Shown here piece after piece: positions 7,738 through 15,106 of a stretch of DNA of 64,000 nucleotides. A program made the position numbers and the translations under genes. Every line of letters begins with the position of its first letter. Positions within the stretch are counted from its first letter, which is position 1. Origin of the DNA: Lichenicoccus sp964246745. Its GTDB lineage: Bacteria; Pseudomonadota; Alphaproteobacteria; Acetobacterales; Acetobacteraceae. The DNA lies in contig CAXTRK010000007.1 in the NCBI GenBank assembly GCA_964246745.1, positions 1 through 64,000 of the forward strand, read 5' to 3'. Under the pieces are notes generated by a model. That model was not told where the DNA came from and made no database searches. It saw only the letters and a list, made by a program, of their open reading frames with translations.

Positions 7738-8385
7738 CTAAAGGCTCGCCCAGCCGATCCGGTGCACCCAGTCAATGGTATGGCTCGGCACCGTCTGGTC
7801 GCCTGGTGTGCCGAAGCCGTGCAGCGCGATGCCGTCCGGCAAGGCCTTGCTGACGATTCCCGCGAGCAGCGTTCCGGCGCAACGGCGCAGCACCACCCGG
7901 TCCGACGGACGCACCGCCGCTTCCGGCGAGGCGATCAGCAGTGCGCCTTCGCGCAGCACAGGCTCAAAGTCCGGGCTGTCCAGTCGTATCGCGTAGCTGC
8001 CGGGGTCGGCGTGCATCGGCGTCGCTGTCTCTTCGCTGCTCTCTGTCGGGTCTTCTCCGGCCCGCAGCGACGAGAACGCGACCTGCGGCAGGCGGCGGGC
8101 GCCCGAGCCGGGCCGCTCCAGGCCGCGTCCGCCGGGCCGCAACCCGGCAAGCGCGCGGGCGCCTCCCATCAGGGCGCTGAATGTTTCCAGGCTGGCGCCG
8201 GTGGCGGCGAGCACGCGGCTGAGGCTCTCCGTGCTGGGCCAGCGCAACCTGCCATGCGGCGTGCTGCGTTTGGAGCGGTTAAAGGCGGTCGGATCGAGGC
8301 CGGCCGCGCGCGCGAGACCTGAAGGAGACAGGCCCTTTTCCGCCGCCAGCGTGTCGAGTGCCCTCCAGACGTCCTCGTGTTTCAT
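7738..8385 (-). CDS. HTH plus LexA/S24-fold regulator lacking the peptidase dyad
   Basis: A 215-residue protein. Residues 1-75 are a helix-turn-helix of the alphaproteobacterial S24 family (KGLSPSGLARAAGLDPTAFN, then WPSTESLSRVLAATG). The C-terminal half keeps the LexA/CI fold (YAIRLDSPDFEPVLREGALL and RPSDRVVL). Aligned with the family motif GES-M-E-P, the catalytic Ser falls on the Asp of DFEP, and the catalytic Lys of M-A-K-E-L falls on Gly in LLAGIVSK. Self-cleavage should therefore be lost. It probably acts as a DNA-binding regulator whose C-terminal domain serves for dimerisation or ligand sensing. The next gene upstream on the same strand is a small hypothetical. Confidence 0.8.
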   Translation of the reverse strand: MKHEDVWRALDTLAAEKGLSPSGLARAAGLDPTAFNRSKRSTPHGRLRWPSTESLSRVLAATGASLETFSALMGGARALAGLRPGGRGLERPGSGARRLPQVAFSSLRAGEDPTESSEETATPMHADPGSYAIRLDSPDFEPVLREGALLIASPEAAVRPSDRVVLRRCAGTLLAGIVSKALPDGIALHGFGTPGDQTVPSHTIDWVHRIGWASL

Positions 8386-8403
8386 CCGGCTCTTCCTCTG
8401 CGC

Positions 8404-8619
8404 TTATTCCGCCAAAAGGATCTCGGCGGCATGGCGTGCCCGTCCCGCCTCTGTCATCCCGTAGCGGCCATCCGCGCGGAGGCTTGCAAGGCCCATACCA
8501 CGCAAGCGTTCCAGGCAGGGCAGGTCCTTCAACTCCGGCGGCCTGCCGACCTCGCCCGCCAAGATCAACCGATGCAGCGCCGAACGGCAGCAGCTTTCAA
8601 GATAAGGTTGATCCCACAT
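8404..8619 (-). CDS. small conserved-looking hypothetical protein
   Basis: A 71-residue frame starting MWDQPYLESCCRSALHRLIL and containing LKDLPCLERLRGMGL and DGRYGMTEAGRARHAAEILL. The helix-beta-helix pattern resembles a small winged helix, with the T-x-A-G-R-x-R-H-A wing and last helix common in marker-less regulators. It lies 18 bp upstream of the S24-like regulator on the same strand, so the two may form one unit. The ribosome site before the ATG at 8619 is weak; an in-frame ATG at 8655 would add 12 residues. Function is unknown. Confidence 0.55.
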   Translation of the reverse strand: MWDQPYLESCCRSALHRLILAGEVGRPPELKDLPCLERLRGMGLASLRADGRYGMTEAGRARHAAEILLAE

Positions 8620-8714
8620 GCACGGCACAATTGCGATTGCCGCTGTTGCTGGCAAGTGCTTCCTCGCCGATCAGAGGGCATTTGCGGCGGCGCCGGCGTG
8701 CGGCAGGAGAAGGC

Positions 8715-9776
8715 ATGACCAGTTTGCGGGCATTCTCACCGGCCGCCGGAGCGGCGCGCGCCTTGCTGCGGCTCGATCCCGAGCGGGCCCACGCTTTGGC
8801 GATCAGCGGGCTGATGCTCGGCCTCGGCGGCACGGCGCGAGCGCACCCGGACCCGGCGCTTGGCGTCGACGCGCTTGGCCTGCGCTTCGCCAACCCGATC
8901 GGCCTCGCGGCGGGCTTCGACAAGAATGCGCGCGCAGTGCGGCCATTGTCGCGGCTGGGCTTCGGCTTTGTCGAGGCAGGCACGGTGACGCCGCGTCCGC
9001 AGCCGGGCAATCCGCCGCCCCGCCTGTTCCGCCTCGACGACGACGGCGCGCTGATCAACCGCCTGGGCTTCAACAATCAGGGCATCGACGCCTTGCTCGC
9101 CCGCATGTCGCGGCTGAAGCGTATGCCGGGCGTCCCGATCGGGATCAATCTCGGCATCAACAAGCAGGGCGCCGTGCCGGCGCGGGACTATCCGGCTCTG
9201 GTGCGCGCCGCCGGCGCCTATGCCGACTACATCGTCATCAATCTGTCCTCGCCGAACACGCCCGGCCTGCGCGACCTGCAAAGCGCCCGCGTGATCGCCG
9301 AACTGCTCACGCTCAGCGCCGCCGCCAACGACCATCGCCGCCCGATCCTGATCAAGCTGGCGCCGGATCTGGCGCCGGACAGCCTCCAGGATATCGTCGA
9401 GGCGGCGATCGACGGCGGCGCCGCAGGACTGATTGTCTCCAACACGACCATCGCGCGCCCGCAATGGCTGCGTTGTGCGCACGCCAGCGAGGCGGGAGGA
9501 TTGTCCGGCCGCCCGCTGCGCGCGCGCAGCACCGCGATGCTGGCCGCGGTGGCTCGTCTCTCCCGCGGACGCCTGGCCATGGTCGGCTGCGGCGGCATCG
9601 AGCAGGCCGCCCACGTGCTCGACAAGGTCCGCGCCGGCGCTGACCTGGTGCAGATCTACACCGGCTTTGTGCTGCACGGGCCGACGCTGCTGCCTCGCCT
9701 GCTTGCTGATCTCTCCAGCTTGCTGCGCGACCACGGGATCAGCCGCCTTGCCGATGCAAAGGGAACCGCTCTGTGA
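8715..9776 (+). CDS. pyrD: dihydroorotate dehydrogenase (quinone), class 2
   Basis: A 353-residue class 2 enzyme that oxidises dihydroorotate to orotate with FMN, passing electrons to quinone at the inner membrane (pyrimidine synthesis). Visible motifs: the membrane-associating N-terminal helix (RALLRLDPERAHALAI), GLAAGFDKNA, GTVTPRPQPGNPPPRLFRL, NRLGFNNQG, INLSSPNTPGLRDLQ with the catalytic Ser, and the FMN phosphate region VGCGGI. The ATG at 8715 follows AGGAGAAGG; longer upstream frames overlap unrelated sequence. The stop overlaps the start of the HAD gene, so the pair is coupled. Confidence 0.95.
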   Translation: MTSLRAFSPAAGAARALLRLDPERAHALAISGLMLGLGGTARAHPDPALGVDALGLRFANPIGLAAGFDKNARAVRPLSRLGFGFVEAGTVTPRPQPGNPPPRLFRLDDDGALINRLGFNNQGIDALLARMSRLKRMPGVPIGINLGINKQGAVPARDYPALVRAAGAYADYIVINLSSPNTPGLRDLQSARVIAELLTLSAAANDHRRPILIKLAPDLAPDSLQDIVEAAIDGGAAGLIVSNTTIARPQWLRCAHASEAGGLSGRPLRARSTAMLAAVARLSRGRLAMVGCGGIEQAAHVLDKVRAGADLVQIYTGFVLHGPTLLPRLLADLSSLLRDHGISRLADAKGTAL

Positions 9777-10627
9777 TGCGCCATCTCGACAGCCTTGCTC
9801 CGCTCGCGGAGGATCATGACGGCTTCATCGTCGATCTCTGGGGCGTCATCCATGACGGGCTTGCTCCCTATCAGGGGGCCGCGGAGTGCCTCGGCCATCT
9901 GCGGCGCGCGGGCAAGCGCGTGGTGCTGCTGTCGAATGCGCCGCGACGGACCGAGCGGGTGCGCAAGGCGCTCCGCGCCATGGGCCTGTCCGATTCGCTT
10001 TACGACGACGTGCTGACCAGCGGCGAGGCGACGCGCGACGCCTTGCTCGCACGCACCGACCCCTGGATTGCGGCACTCGGCCGTCGCGTGCTGCATCTCG
10101 GGCCGGCAAAGGATCGCAACCTCATCGAGGGCCTCGACCTCGACCGCGTCGCAAGCCCCGAGGAGGCCGATTTCATTCTCAACACCGGGCCGGACGACGA
10201 CAGCGGCGACAGCGGCCCTGAACCCTATCTCCCCCTGCTGCGGCGCGGCGCATCGCTTGGTTTGCCGATGCTGTGCGCCAATCCCGATCTTGAGATCGTA
10301 CGCGGCGGCAGACGGATCATCTGCGCGGGACTGCTCGCGCGCTTCTATGAGCAGTATGGCGGCGCCGTCCGCGCCATCGGCAAGCCGGACGCCGCGATCT
10401 ACGATGCTGTCATGCCAATGCTGGGGGTGCCGCGCGCGCGCACGCTGGCCATAGGCGACGCGCTTGCCACCGACATCGCTGGCGCCCGCGCGGCGGGGAT
10501 TGCTTCCTGCTGGGTGCTGGGCGGCATCCATGCCGAAATGATCGGCCACGATCATGCGCTCGCCGAAGCCGAGGCCGCCAGCGCCGGTCTCGCGCCAATC
10601 GCGACCGTTCCGTCGTTTCGCTGGTAG
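9776..10627 (+). CDS. class IIA HAD-superfamily hydrolase (TIGR01459-type)
   Basis: A 283-residue HAD phosphatase. Motif I is FIVDLWGVIHDG with the nucleophile Asp, motif II is VLLSNAPRR, and the C-terminal motif is LAIGDALATDIAGARAAGI with the Mg-binding Asp. This is the alphaproteobacterial subfamily related to NagD/PGP-type phosphatases. The substrate is unknown; small sugar or nucleotide phosphates are usual. The ATG at 9776 shares its A with the last base of the pyrD stop codon; a GTG at 9773 is also possible. Coupling to pyrD suggests, but does not prove, a link to nucleotide metabolism. Confidence 0.88.
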   Translation: MRHLDSLAPLAEDHDGFIVDLWGVIHDGLAPYQGAAECLGHLRRAGKRVVLLSNAPRRTERVRKALRAMGLSDSLYDDVLTSGEATRDALLARTDPWIAALGRRVLHLGPAKDRNLIEGLDLDRVASPEEADFILNTGPDDDSGDSGPEPYLPLLRRGASLGLPMLCANPDLEIVRGGRRIICAGLLARFYEQYGGAVRAIGKPDAAIYDAVMPMLGVPRARTLAIGDALATDIAGARAAGIASCWVLGGIHAEMIGHDHALAEAEAASAGLAPIATVPSFRW

Positions 10628-10725
10628 CATGGCACCACGGACAGGCGGGGGATCAATACGACTTTAAAAATCCGAAACGTCTTCTTTTTGGTCGTTCCTT
10701 TATCGTTTCAACAGGAGTAAGCCGG

Positions 10726-10785
10726 ATGCGGAACATCAAGGCAAAGCTCCAAGCGCATGATGTACGTTTCGTGTGCCCATGGTGA
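10726..10785 (+). other. short leader ORF overlapping the GT61 start
   Basis: An ATG at 10726 preceded by a good ribosome site (AGGAG at 10713-10717) opens a 19-codon frame, MRNIKAKLQAHDVRFVCPW, which stops at 10785. The GT61 gene starts at 10757 in another frame with no ribosome site of its own. This could be a leader peptide driving coupled translation, or the true N-terminus of the glycosyltransferase separated by a +1-type frameshift or sequencing error. I cannot tell the two apart from one sequence. Confidence 0.4.
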
Positions 10786-11995
10786 CATCTATCGTAATGG
10801 CTCCTGGTTTGACGACGCGGCGCTGCTGAACGAGTTCAGCAATGGCGGAGCGGTGCAGTTCGGCCCGGAAATCGTCTGCGAGTTGTTTCCGCCGTACAGC
10901 TATGCGAGGCGGCCGCCTGCGATCGTCGGCAGCAATCCAGGCGCGGTATCGGCTGTTGCCCGTGTGAGCGCGGATGTCGACGCACGGTTTTGTTGCGGCG
11001 CAGCGTCCGTGCTGGTCCGCGCGCAATCGGCCTGCGTCAGCCGGACCGTGGTCTATCTGACGGACCGGGACACGCCTCGCGCGGTCTATGAGACGCACCG
11101 GCCGAACGAGAGATCGCTTCTGCCGCTTTGCGGCGATGCCGAGCTTCGACTGGTGGACCGCTACTTCGAGGCGGACATCCGGAAGGTCTATCTCTGGATC
11201 GGCTCGGCGGGCAGCGGCAATTACGGCCACTGGCTCGTCGACGATCTGCCTCGGCTGAAGGCGGTTTCCGAGCTTCGCCGGATCCGGCCGCGCGCGGACA
11301 TCGTCGTGGTCACCACAAGAGCCGATCGCCTGCATGAGCAGGCCCATATCGACACCTGCGCCATGGTCTGCGGCGCTGGCGATCTCGGCCCGATCGAGCT
11401 GATTTTCGTGGAGCCGGAAGCAAAGACATATTTCGAGGAGGTTTTCTTCGTGACGCCGGTCAGCAATCACCCGGTGAGCAAGTCTCCGCAGGCGCTTCAA
11501 TACGCCGCGGCAACAGCCTCTTTTCTGCCGCTGACGCCTGAGGACAGACGCACGCTGCCGAGAAGGATTTTCGTCCGCCGACGCACGACAGGACGCCGCG
11601 ACCTGGTCAATCAGGCCGAGGTTGAAGCATTTCTCGGCAAATACGGCTTCGTTCCGCTCGATACCGGGGAGATGCCGTTGATGCTCCAGGCGGGATTGTT
11701 CCGCAACGCCGAGATGGTTGTCGGCTGCATGGGCGCGGCGATGACCAACACAGTCTTTTCGCCGCCTGGCGCCGCCGTGGGGCATCTGGCGCCGAGCGGA
11801 TGGGTCGAGCCGTTCTATTGGGATCTGGCCGCGGCCCGAGCACATCGTTACGCTGCCTGCTACGGCACGCACGTCAGCCTCAGCCCGAAACCGTGGGAGG
11901 CGAATTACCGCATCGAGCTCGAAGATCTCGACCTTCTGTTGGAAGCGCTGGAGACGCAGAAGCAAGCAGCGGAAGTCTCGAAAGCGTTCGCCTAG
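10757..11995 (+). CDS. family 61 glycosyltransferase
   Basis: A 412-residue protein with the GT61 (DUF563) core: SGNYGHWLVDDLPRLKAV near residue 155, RRIFVRRRTTGRR, a mid-domain LGKYGFVPLDTGEMPL and the acceptor-side VVGCMGAAMTNTVFSPPGA. GT61 enzymes transfer sugars (for example xylose or GlcNAc) to glycans or lipids; in bacteria they usually sit in surface polysaccharide loci. The gene stands alone after pyrD-HAD, with an AT-rich upstream region. Its ATG at 10757 lacks a ribosome site, while a well-served ATG at 10726 opens a different frame, so the true start is uncertain. Confidence 0.82.
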   Translation: MMYVSCAHGDIYRNGSWFDDAALLNEFSNGGAVQFGPEIVCELFPPYSYARRPPAIVGSNPGAVSAVARVSADVDARFCCGAASVLVRAQSACVSRTVVYLTDRDTPRAVYETHRPNERSLLPLCGDAELRLVDRYFEADIRKVYLWIGSAGSGNYGHWLVDDLPRLKAVSELRRIRPRADIVVVTTRADRLHEQAHIDTCAMVCGAGDLGPIELIFVEPEAKTYFEEVFFVTPVSNHPVSKSPQALQYAAATASFLPLTPEDRRTLPRRIFVRRRTTGRRDLVNQAEVEAFLGKYGFVPLDTGEMPLMLQAGLFRNAEMVVGCMGAAMTNTVFSPPGAAVGHLAPSGWVEPFYWDLAAARAHRYAACYGTHVSLSPKPWEANYRIELEDLDLLLEALETQKQAAEVSKAFA

Positions 11996-12020
11996 ACAGA
12001 CAGCTGCGCAGCCGACCCTG

Positions 12021-12602
12021 CTAAGCGTGCCCCGCGACGCTCGACAGGCGGATCGGATCAATGTTCAGCAAGCCCAGGGCACGTCGCCATTTGCTGTCAT
12101 GTTCGGTGCCGAAAACGATCCCGTCGCTGGCTGGAGCCGAGAGCCAGGCGTTCTGCTGGATCTCCTGCTCCAACTGGCCGGGCGCCCAGGTGGCATGGCC
12201 GAGCGCCAGCAGCGCCTGTCTGGGTCCCGCGCCGTCGGCAATCACCTTGAGAACGTCGAGGCTGGCGGTGAGCACGACCCGCTCATCGACGGGAAGGCTG
12301 CCCTCGCCGGTCCAATCGGCGCTGTGCAGCACGAAGCCGCGCGAATTCTCCACCGGACCGCCCTGGCAGAGCATGATGCGCCGACGCGGCGGCAGCGGCG
12401 CGACCCCGAGCTGCTCGAGCAATTCGTCGAAACCCGGCTGGCTCAGGCGCCGGTTGATCACCAGGCCCATCGCGCCATCCTCGACCGAATGGGCGCACAG
12501 GAAGATCACGGTCTGCGCAAAGGGTGAGGAGACCAGCGCCGGCATGGCGATCAGGAGCCGGCCGGTGAGACTGCTGGTCAGGTCAGGCTGGTGCGGAAGC
12601 AT
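12021..12602 (-). CDS. YqgE/AlgH family protein
   Basis: A 193-residue protein matching YqgE over its whole length: LTGRLLIAMPALVSSPFAQTVIFLC with AHSVEDGAMGLVINR, then LCQGGPVENSRGFVLHS and LALGHATWAPGQLEQEI. These short stretches are the family's signature strands. The cytosolic function is unresolved; AlgH has been linked to transcriptional control of alginate in Pseudomonas and to RNA or redox processes elsewhere. The long upstream reading frame on this strand is an antisense shadow of the SDR gene, so the ATG at 12602 is chosen, where the family's N-terminus begins. Confidence 0.92.
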   Translation of the reverse strand: MLPHQPDLTSSLTGRLLIAMPALVSSPFAQTVIFLCAHSVEDGAMGLVINRRLSQPGFDELLEQLGVAPLPPRRRIMLCQGGPVENSRGFVLHSADWTGEGSLPVDERVVLTASLDVLKVIADGAGPRQALLALGHATWAPGQLEQEIQQNAWLSAPASDGIVFGTEHDSKWRRALGLLNIDPIRLSSVAGHA

Positions 12603-12719
12603 GCCTCCAGATGTGGCAAAAGCGGGCGACGGTGCAAGCATGTCCTGCCGACATGGGGCTTTCACAACCGCCGTGGCCGCCCGACGTTGTGAGGTCATCA
12701 CATGATGGAGAGATGACCC

Positions 12720-13472
12720 ATGAGCACCCTTCTGGTGACCGGTGCCAGCGCCGGGTTCGGCCGCGCGATCGCGCAGCGCTCCGTCCGCGACGGCCACCGC
12801 GTGATCGCCACCGCCCGGCGGGGCGACCGGCTTGAGGCGCTCGGCCGCGAACTCGGCCCCTCGTTGCTGCCGTTCGTGCTGGACATGAACGACGCGCCGG
12901 CGATCGCCGCCTTGCCCGGCAGCCTGCCGGAAGGCTGGCGCGAGGTCGACGTGCTTGTCGCCAATGCCGGCCTGGCGCTCGGCATGGCGCCGGCGCACGA
13001 AGCGAGCATGTCCGACTGGGAGCAGATGGTGGCGACCAACGTCACCGGCCTGATGCAGACCGTGCGCGCGCTGCTGCCTGGCATGGTCGCGCGCGACCGC
13101 GGCCATATCGTCACCCTCGGCAGCATCGCCGGCGACTACGCCTATCCCGGCGGCAACGTCTATGGCGCCACCAAGGCGTTCGTGCTGCAGTTTGCGCTCA
13201 ATCTCAAGGCGGACCTGGTCGGCCGCAATGTCCGCGTCAGCAACATCGAGCCGGGGCTGGTCGGCGGCAGCGAGTTCAGCGCCGTCCGCTTCGAGGGCGA
13301 CGAGGACAAGGCGGCGAAGGTCTATGCCGGGACCACGCCGCTCACCCCTGAGGATATCGCCGAGAGCGTCGCCTGGGTGATCGGGTTGCCCAGGCATGTG
13401 AATATCAACCGCATCGAACTGATGCCGACCTGCCAGGGGCCGGGCAGCCTGCAGGTCAAGCGCGAGGCCTGA
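12720..13472 (+). CDS. SDR oxidoreductase, YdfG-like 3-hydroxy acid dehydrogenase
   Basis: A 250-residue SDR. The cofactor motif is TGASAGFGRAIAQ, followed by ATARR (a preference for NADP). NAG is in VLVANAGLALG, Ser in LGSIAG and the active Tyr/Lys in YGATKAFV. The C-terminal VNINRIELMPTCQ is a strong match to YdfG, the NADP-dependent 3-hydroxy acid (serine, malonic semialdehyde) reductase. Cytoplasmic. It lies 4 bases upstream of the PPK2 gene, so a shared transcript is likely. Confidence 0.88.
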   Translation: MSTLLVTGASAGFGRAIAQRSVRDGHRVIATARRGDRLEALGRELGPSLLPFVLDMNDAPAIAALPGSLPEGWREVDVLVANAGLALGMAPAHEASMSDWEQMVATNVTGLMQTVRALLPGMVARDRGHIVTLGSIAGDYAYPGGNVYGATKAFVLQFALNLKADLVGRNVRVSNIEPGLVGGSEFSAVRFEGDEDKAAKVYAGTTPLTPEDIAESVAWVIGLPRHVNINRIELMPTCQGPGSLQVKREA

Positions 13473-13476
13473 GGCC

Positions 13477-14352
13477 GTGCGACGCAAGACGCGAGCGCTC
13501 GTGGCAAGCACCCGCGTCACCGACGGACGCGGCTTCCGCCTTGCCGATCACGACACCGCGCGGACGGGCGGGCTCGTGGAGGCCGAAGCGGTCGAGCGCC
13601 TTGCCGCGGCGGTGGAACGGCTCTCCGAGCTGCAACGCGACCTCTACGCCTCGCAGCAATGGGCGCTGCTCGCGGTGTTCCAGGCGATGGACGCCGGCGG
13701 CAAGGACGGCACCATCCGTCACGTGATGTCCGGCGTGAACCCGCAGGGCGTCAAGGTCATCTCGTTCAAGCAGCCTGGTTCGGTCGAGCTGTCGCATGAT
13801 TTCCTCTGGCGCATCCATGCGGCGCTTCCGGCGCGCGGCCTGATCGGCATCTTCAATCGCAGCCACTACGAGGAAGTGCTGGTCGCGCGGCTGCATCCGG
13901 AGGTGCTTGACGCGCAAGGGCTGCCGCCCGCGTTGCGTCACGGCCATTTCTGGAAGCATCGCTACAAGGATATCCGCAACTTCGAGAGCTACATCGCCCG
14001 GCAGGGTATCCTGCCGCTGAAATTCTTCCTGCACATTTCCAGGGAGGAGCAATGCCGACGCCTGCTGTCCCGGCTCGACAAGGCGGACAAGCTCTGGAAG
14101 TTCTCGCCAAATGATCTTGCCGAGCGCGCCCGCTGGGACGACTACCAGATCGCCTATGAGCGGGCGATCACCGAGACCGCCGCACCGGAAGCGCCGTGGT
14201 TCGTTGTTCCCGGCGACCATAAGTGGTTCGCCCGTCTCGTTGTCATCGAGGCAATGATCGAGACGCTGGAGCGCTTGCGGCTCAAGCCTCCAGAGCCCGC
14301 CGACAAGGCAGCTCTGGACTCCGCCAGAACCCATCTGGAGGCGGAGTGCTGA
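13477..14352 (+). CDS. ppk2: polyphosphate kinase 2 (class III-like)
   Basis: A 291-residue PPK2-family P-loop kinase. Walker A is MDAGGKDGTIRHVMSGVNPQG; the lid/Walker B region is IGIFNRSHYEEVLVARLHPE, and FFLHISREEQCRRLLSRL plus NDLAERARWDDY complete the fold. The phrase DGTIRHVMSGVNPQG with SFKQPGSVELSHDFLWR is the pattern of class III enzymes, which phosphorylate AMP and ADP from polyphosphate; class I enzymes act on NDPs. The start is a GTG at 13477. It follows an SDR gene by 4 bases. Class assignment is from motif memory. Confidence 0.88.
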   Translation: MRRKTRALVASTRVTDGRGFRLADHDTARTGGLVEAEAVERLAAAVERLSELQRDLYASQQWALLAVFQAMDAGGKDGTIRHVMSGVNPQGVKVISFKQPGSVELSHDFLWRIHAALPARGLIGIFNRSHYEEVLVARLHPEVLDAQGLPPALRHGHFWKHRYKDIRNFESYIARQGILPLKFFLHISREEQCRRLLSRLDKADKLWKFSPNDLAERARWDDYQIAYERAITETAAPEAPWFVVPGDHKWFARLVVIEAMIETLERLRLKPPEPADKAALDSARTHLEAEC

Positions 14353-14363
14353 TGATCACCCCC

Positions 14364-14412
14364 ACATTGATTGAATCAGCAGTCGAGCTCTCGCGGATCA
14401 TGCAATCAATGT
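14364..14412. repeat. 10-bp inverted repeat between convergent genes
   Basis: ACATTGATTG at 14364-14373 is perfectly complementary to CAATCAATGT at 14403-14412, separated by 29 bases. It lies where the PPK2 and VapC genes converge, and the right arm is inside the last codons of VapC. It could form a weak bidirectional hairpin, but the stem is AT-rich, the loop long and there is no T-tract, so a terminator role is uncertain. Confidence 0.4.
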
Positions 14413-14787
14413 CACCAGTTCCGAGTACGGAGGCAACAACGGGTCGGCTGTGTAGAGGCGCATAGGGGCCACTATCGCCTGCGCCACGAGCAGCCTGTCA
14501 AACGGGTCGCGGTGATACAGGGGAAGATCCACGACACGCGCGGCGGTGTCGGCACTGACCGGCAGTTCCACGAATCCCGTCTCACGCGCGGCTCGCGTGA
14601 TCAGGTCAGGCCGGGCTGCAAAGTCCACCCGGCCGAGCCCGGCCTTGATGGCGATTTCCCAGATGCTGGCGGCACTGAACAGCACCTCGTTAGCCGCGTC
14701 CTCCAGCAGGTTTCGAGTGTCGGTGTCAAGGCGTGCGGGCTCGCCGATCGCCCACAGCAGGATGTGCGTGTCGAGCAGCAGGCGCAT
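14398..14787 (-). CDS. PIN-domain toxin (VapC-like)
   Basis: A 129-residue PIN domain. Acidic residues typical of the active site are in LLLDTHILLWA (Asp), ASIWEIAIK (Glu) and HRDPFDRLLVAQA (Asp), with a final YTADPLLPPY strand. VapC toxins are Mg-dependent RNases that cut tRNA or rRNA and arrest growth when the antitoxin is lost. The start ATG at 14787 shares one base with the stop of the upstream antitoxin gene (TGATG), the usual arrangement for tight coupling. The HRDPFDR motif is the type seen with Phd-type antitoxin partners. Confidence 0.9.
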   Translation of the reverse strand: MRLLLDTHILLWAIGEPARLDTDTRNLLEDAANEVLFSAASIWEIAIKAGLGRVDFAARPDLITRAARETGFVELPVSADTAARVVDLPLYHRDPFDRLLVAQAIVAPMRLYTADPLLPPYSELVTLIA

Positions 14788-15029
14788 CAACACCCTTCAA
14801 AAGCATCGAGCACATCTTCTGGAAGTGGCGAGTCAAAGTCCACGGGAACGCTCAGTTGCCCGGCAAGACGGCCGAGCACACGCTTTGCCGCGCCAGTCGT
14901 CGTGATGAGAGGCATCAGCCGAGCCACCGGCCTTCCCGCACGAGCAATGATGATTTCTTCGCCCGACGCAGCCTCGTCCACAAGTCGAGACAAGTGCGTT
15001 TTGGCCGCATGAATATTGATCGTCTGCAT
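14787..15029 (-). CDS. Phd/YefM-type antitoxin
   Basis: An 80-residue protein beginning MQTINIHAAKTHLSRLVDEA, followed by GEEIIIARAGRPVARLMPL. This is the Phd/YefM N-terminal DNA-binding dimer fold (HAAKTHLS, then RAGRPVAR). The C-terminal DFDSPLPEDVLDAFEG is the toxin-binding peptide, and ends with the same D-x-P-LPEDVLDAFEG seen in many Phd partners of PIN toxins. It overlaps the toxin gene by one base and would autoregulate the pair from a promoter upstream of 15029; an alternate start lies 12 bases upstream. Confidence 0.9.
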   Translation of the reverse strand: MQTINIHAAKTHLSRLVDEAASGEEIIIARAGRPVARLMPLITTTGAAKRVLGRLAGQLSVPVDFDSPLPEDVLDAFEGC

Positions 15030-15106
15030 GCGCGTCCTCAACTAAGCTTAGTCCGATAGGAGATACAACGCGTCTGGTCGCCATGCAAGCGGTTTGCTCT
15101 GTCGGC

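Noticed and set aside
12603..13520. Minus-strand extension upstream of yqgE
   Set aside because: It reads antisense of the YdfG-like SDR gene; YqgE homology begins at 12602.
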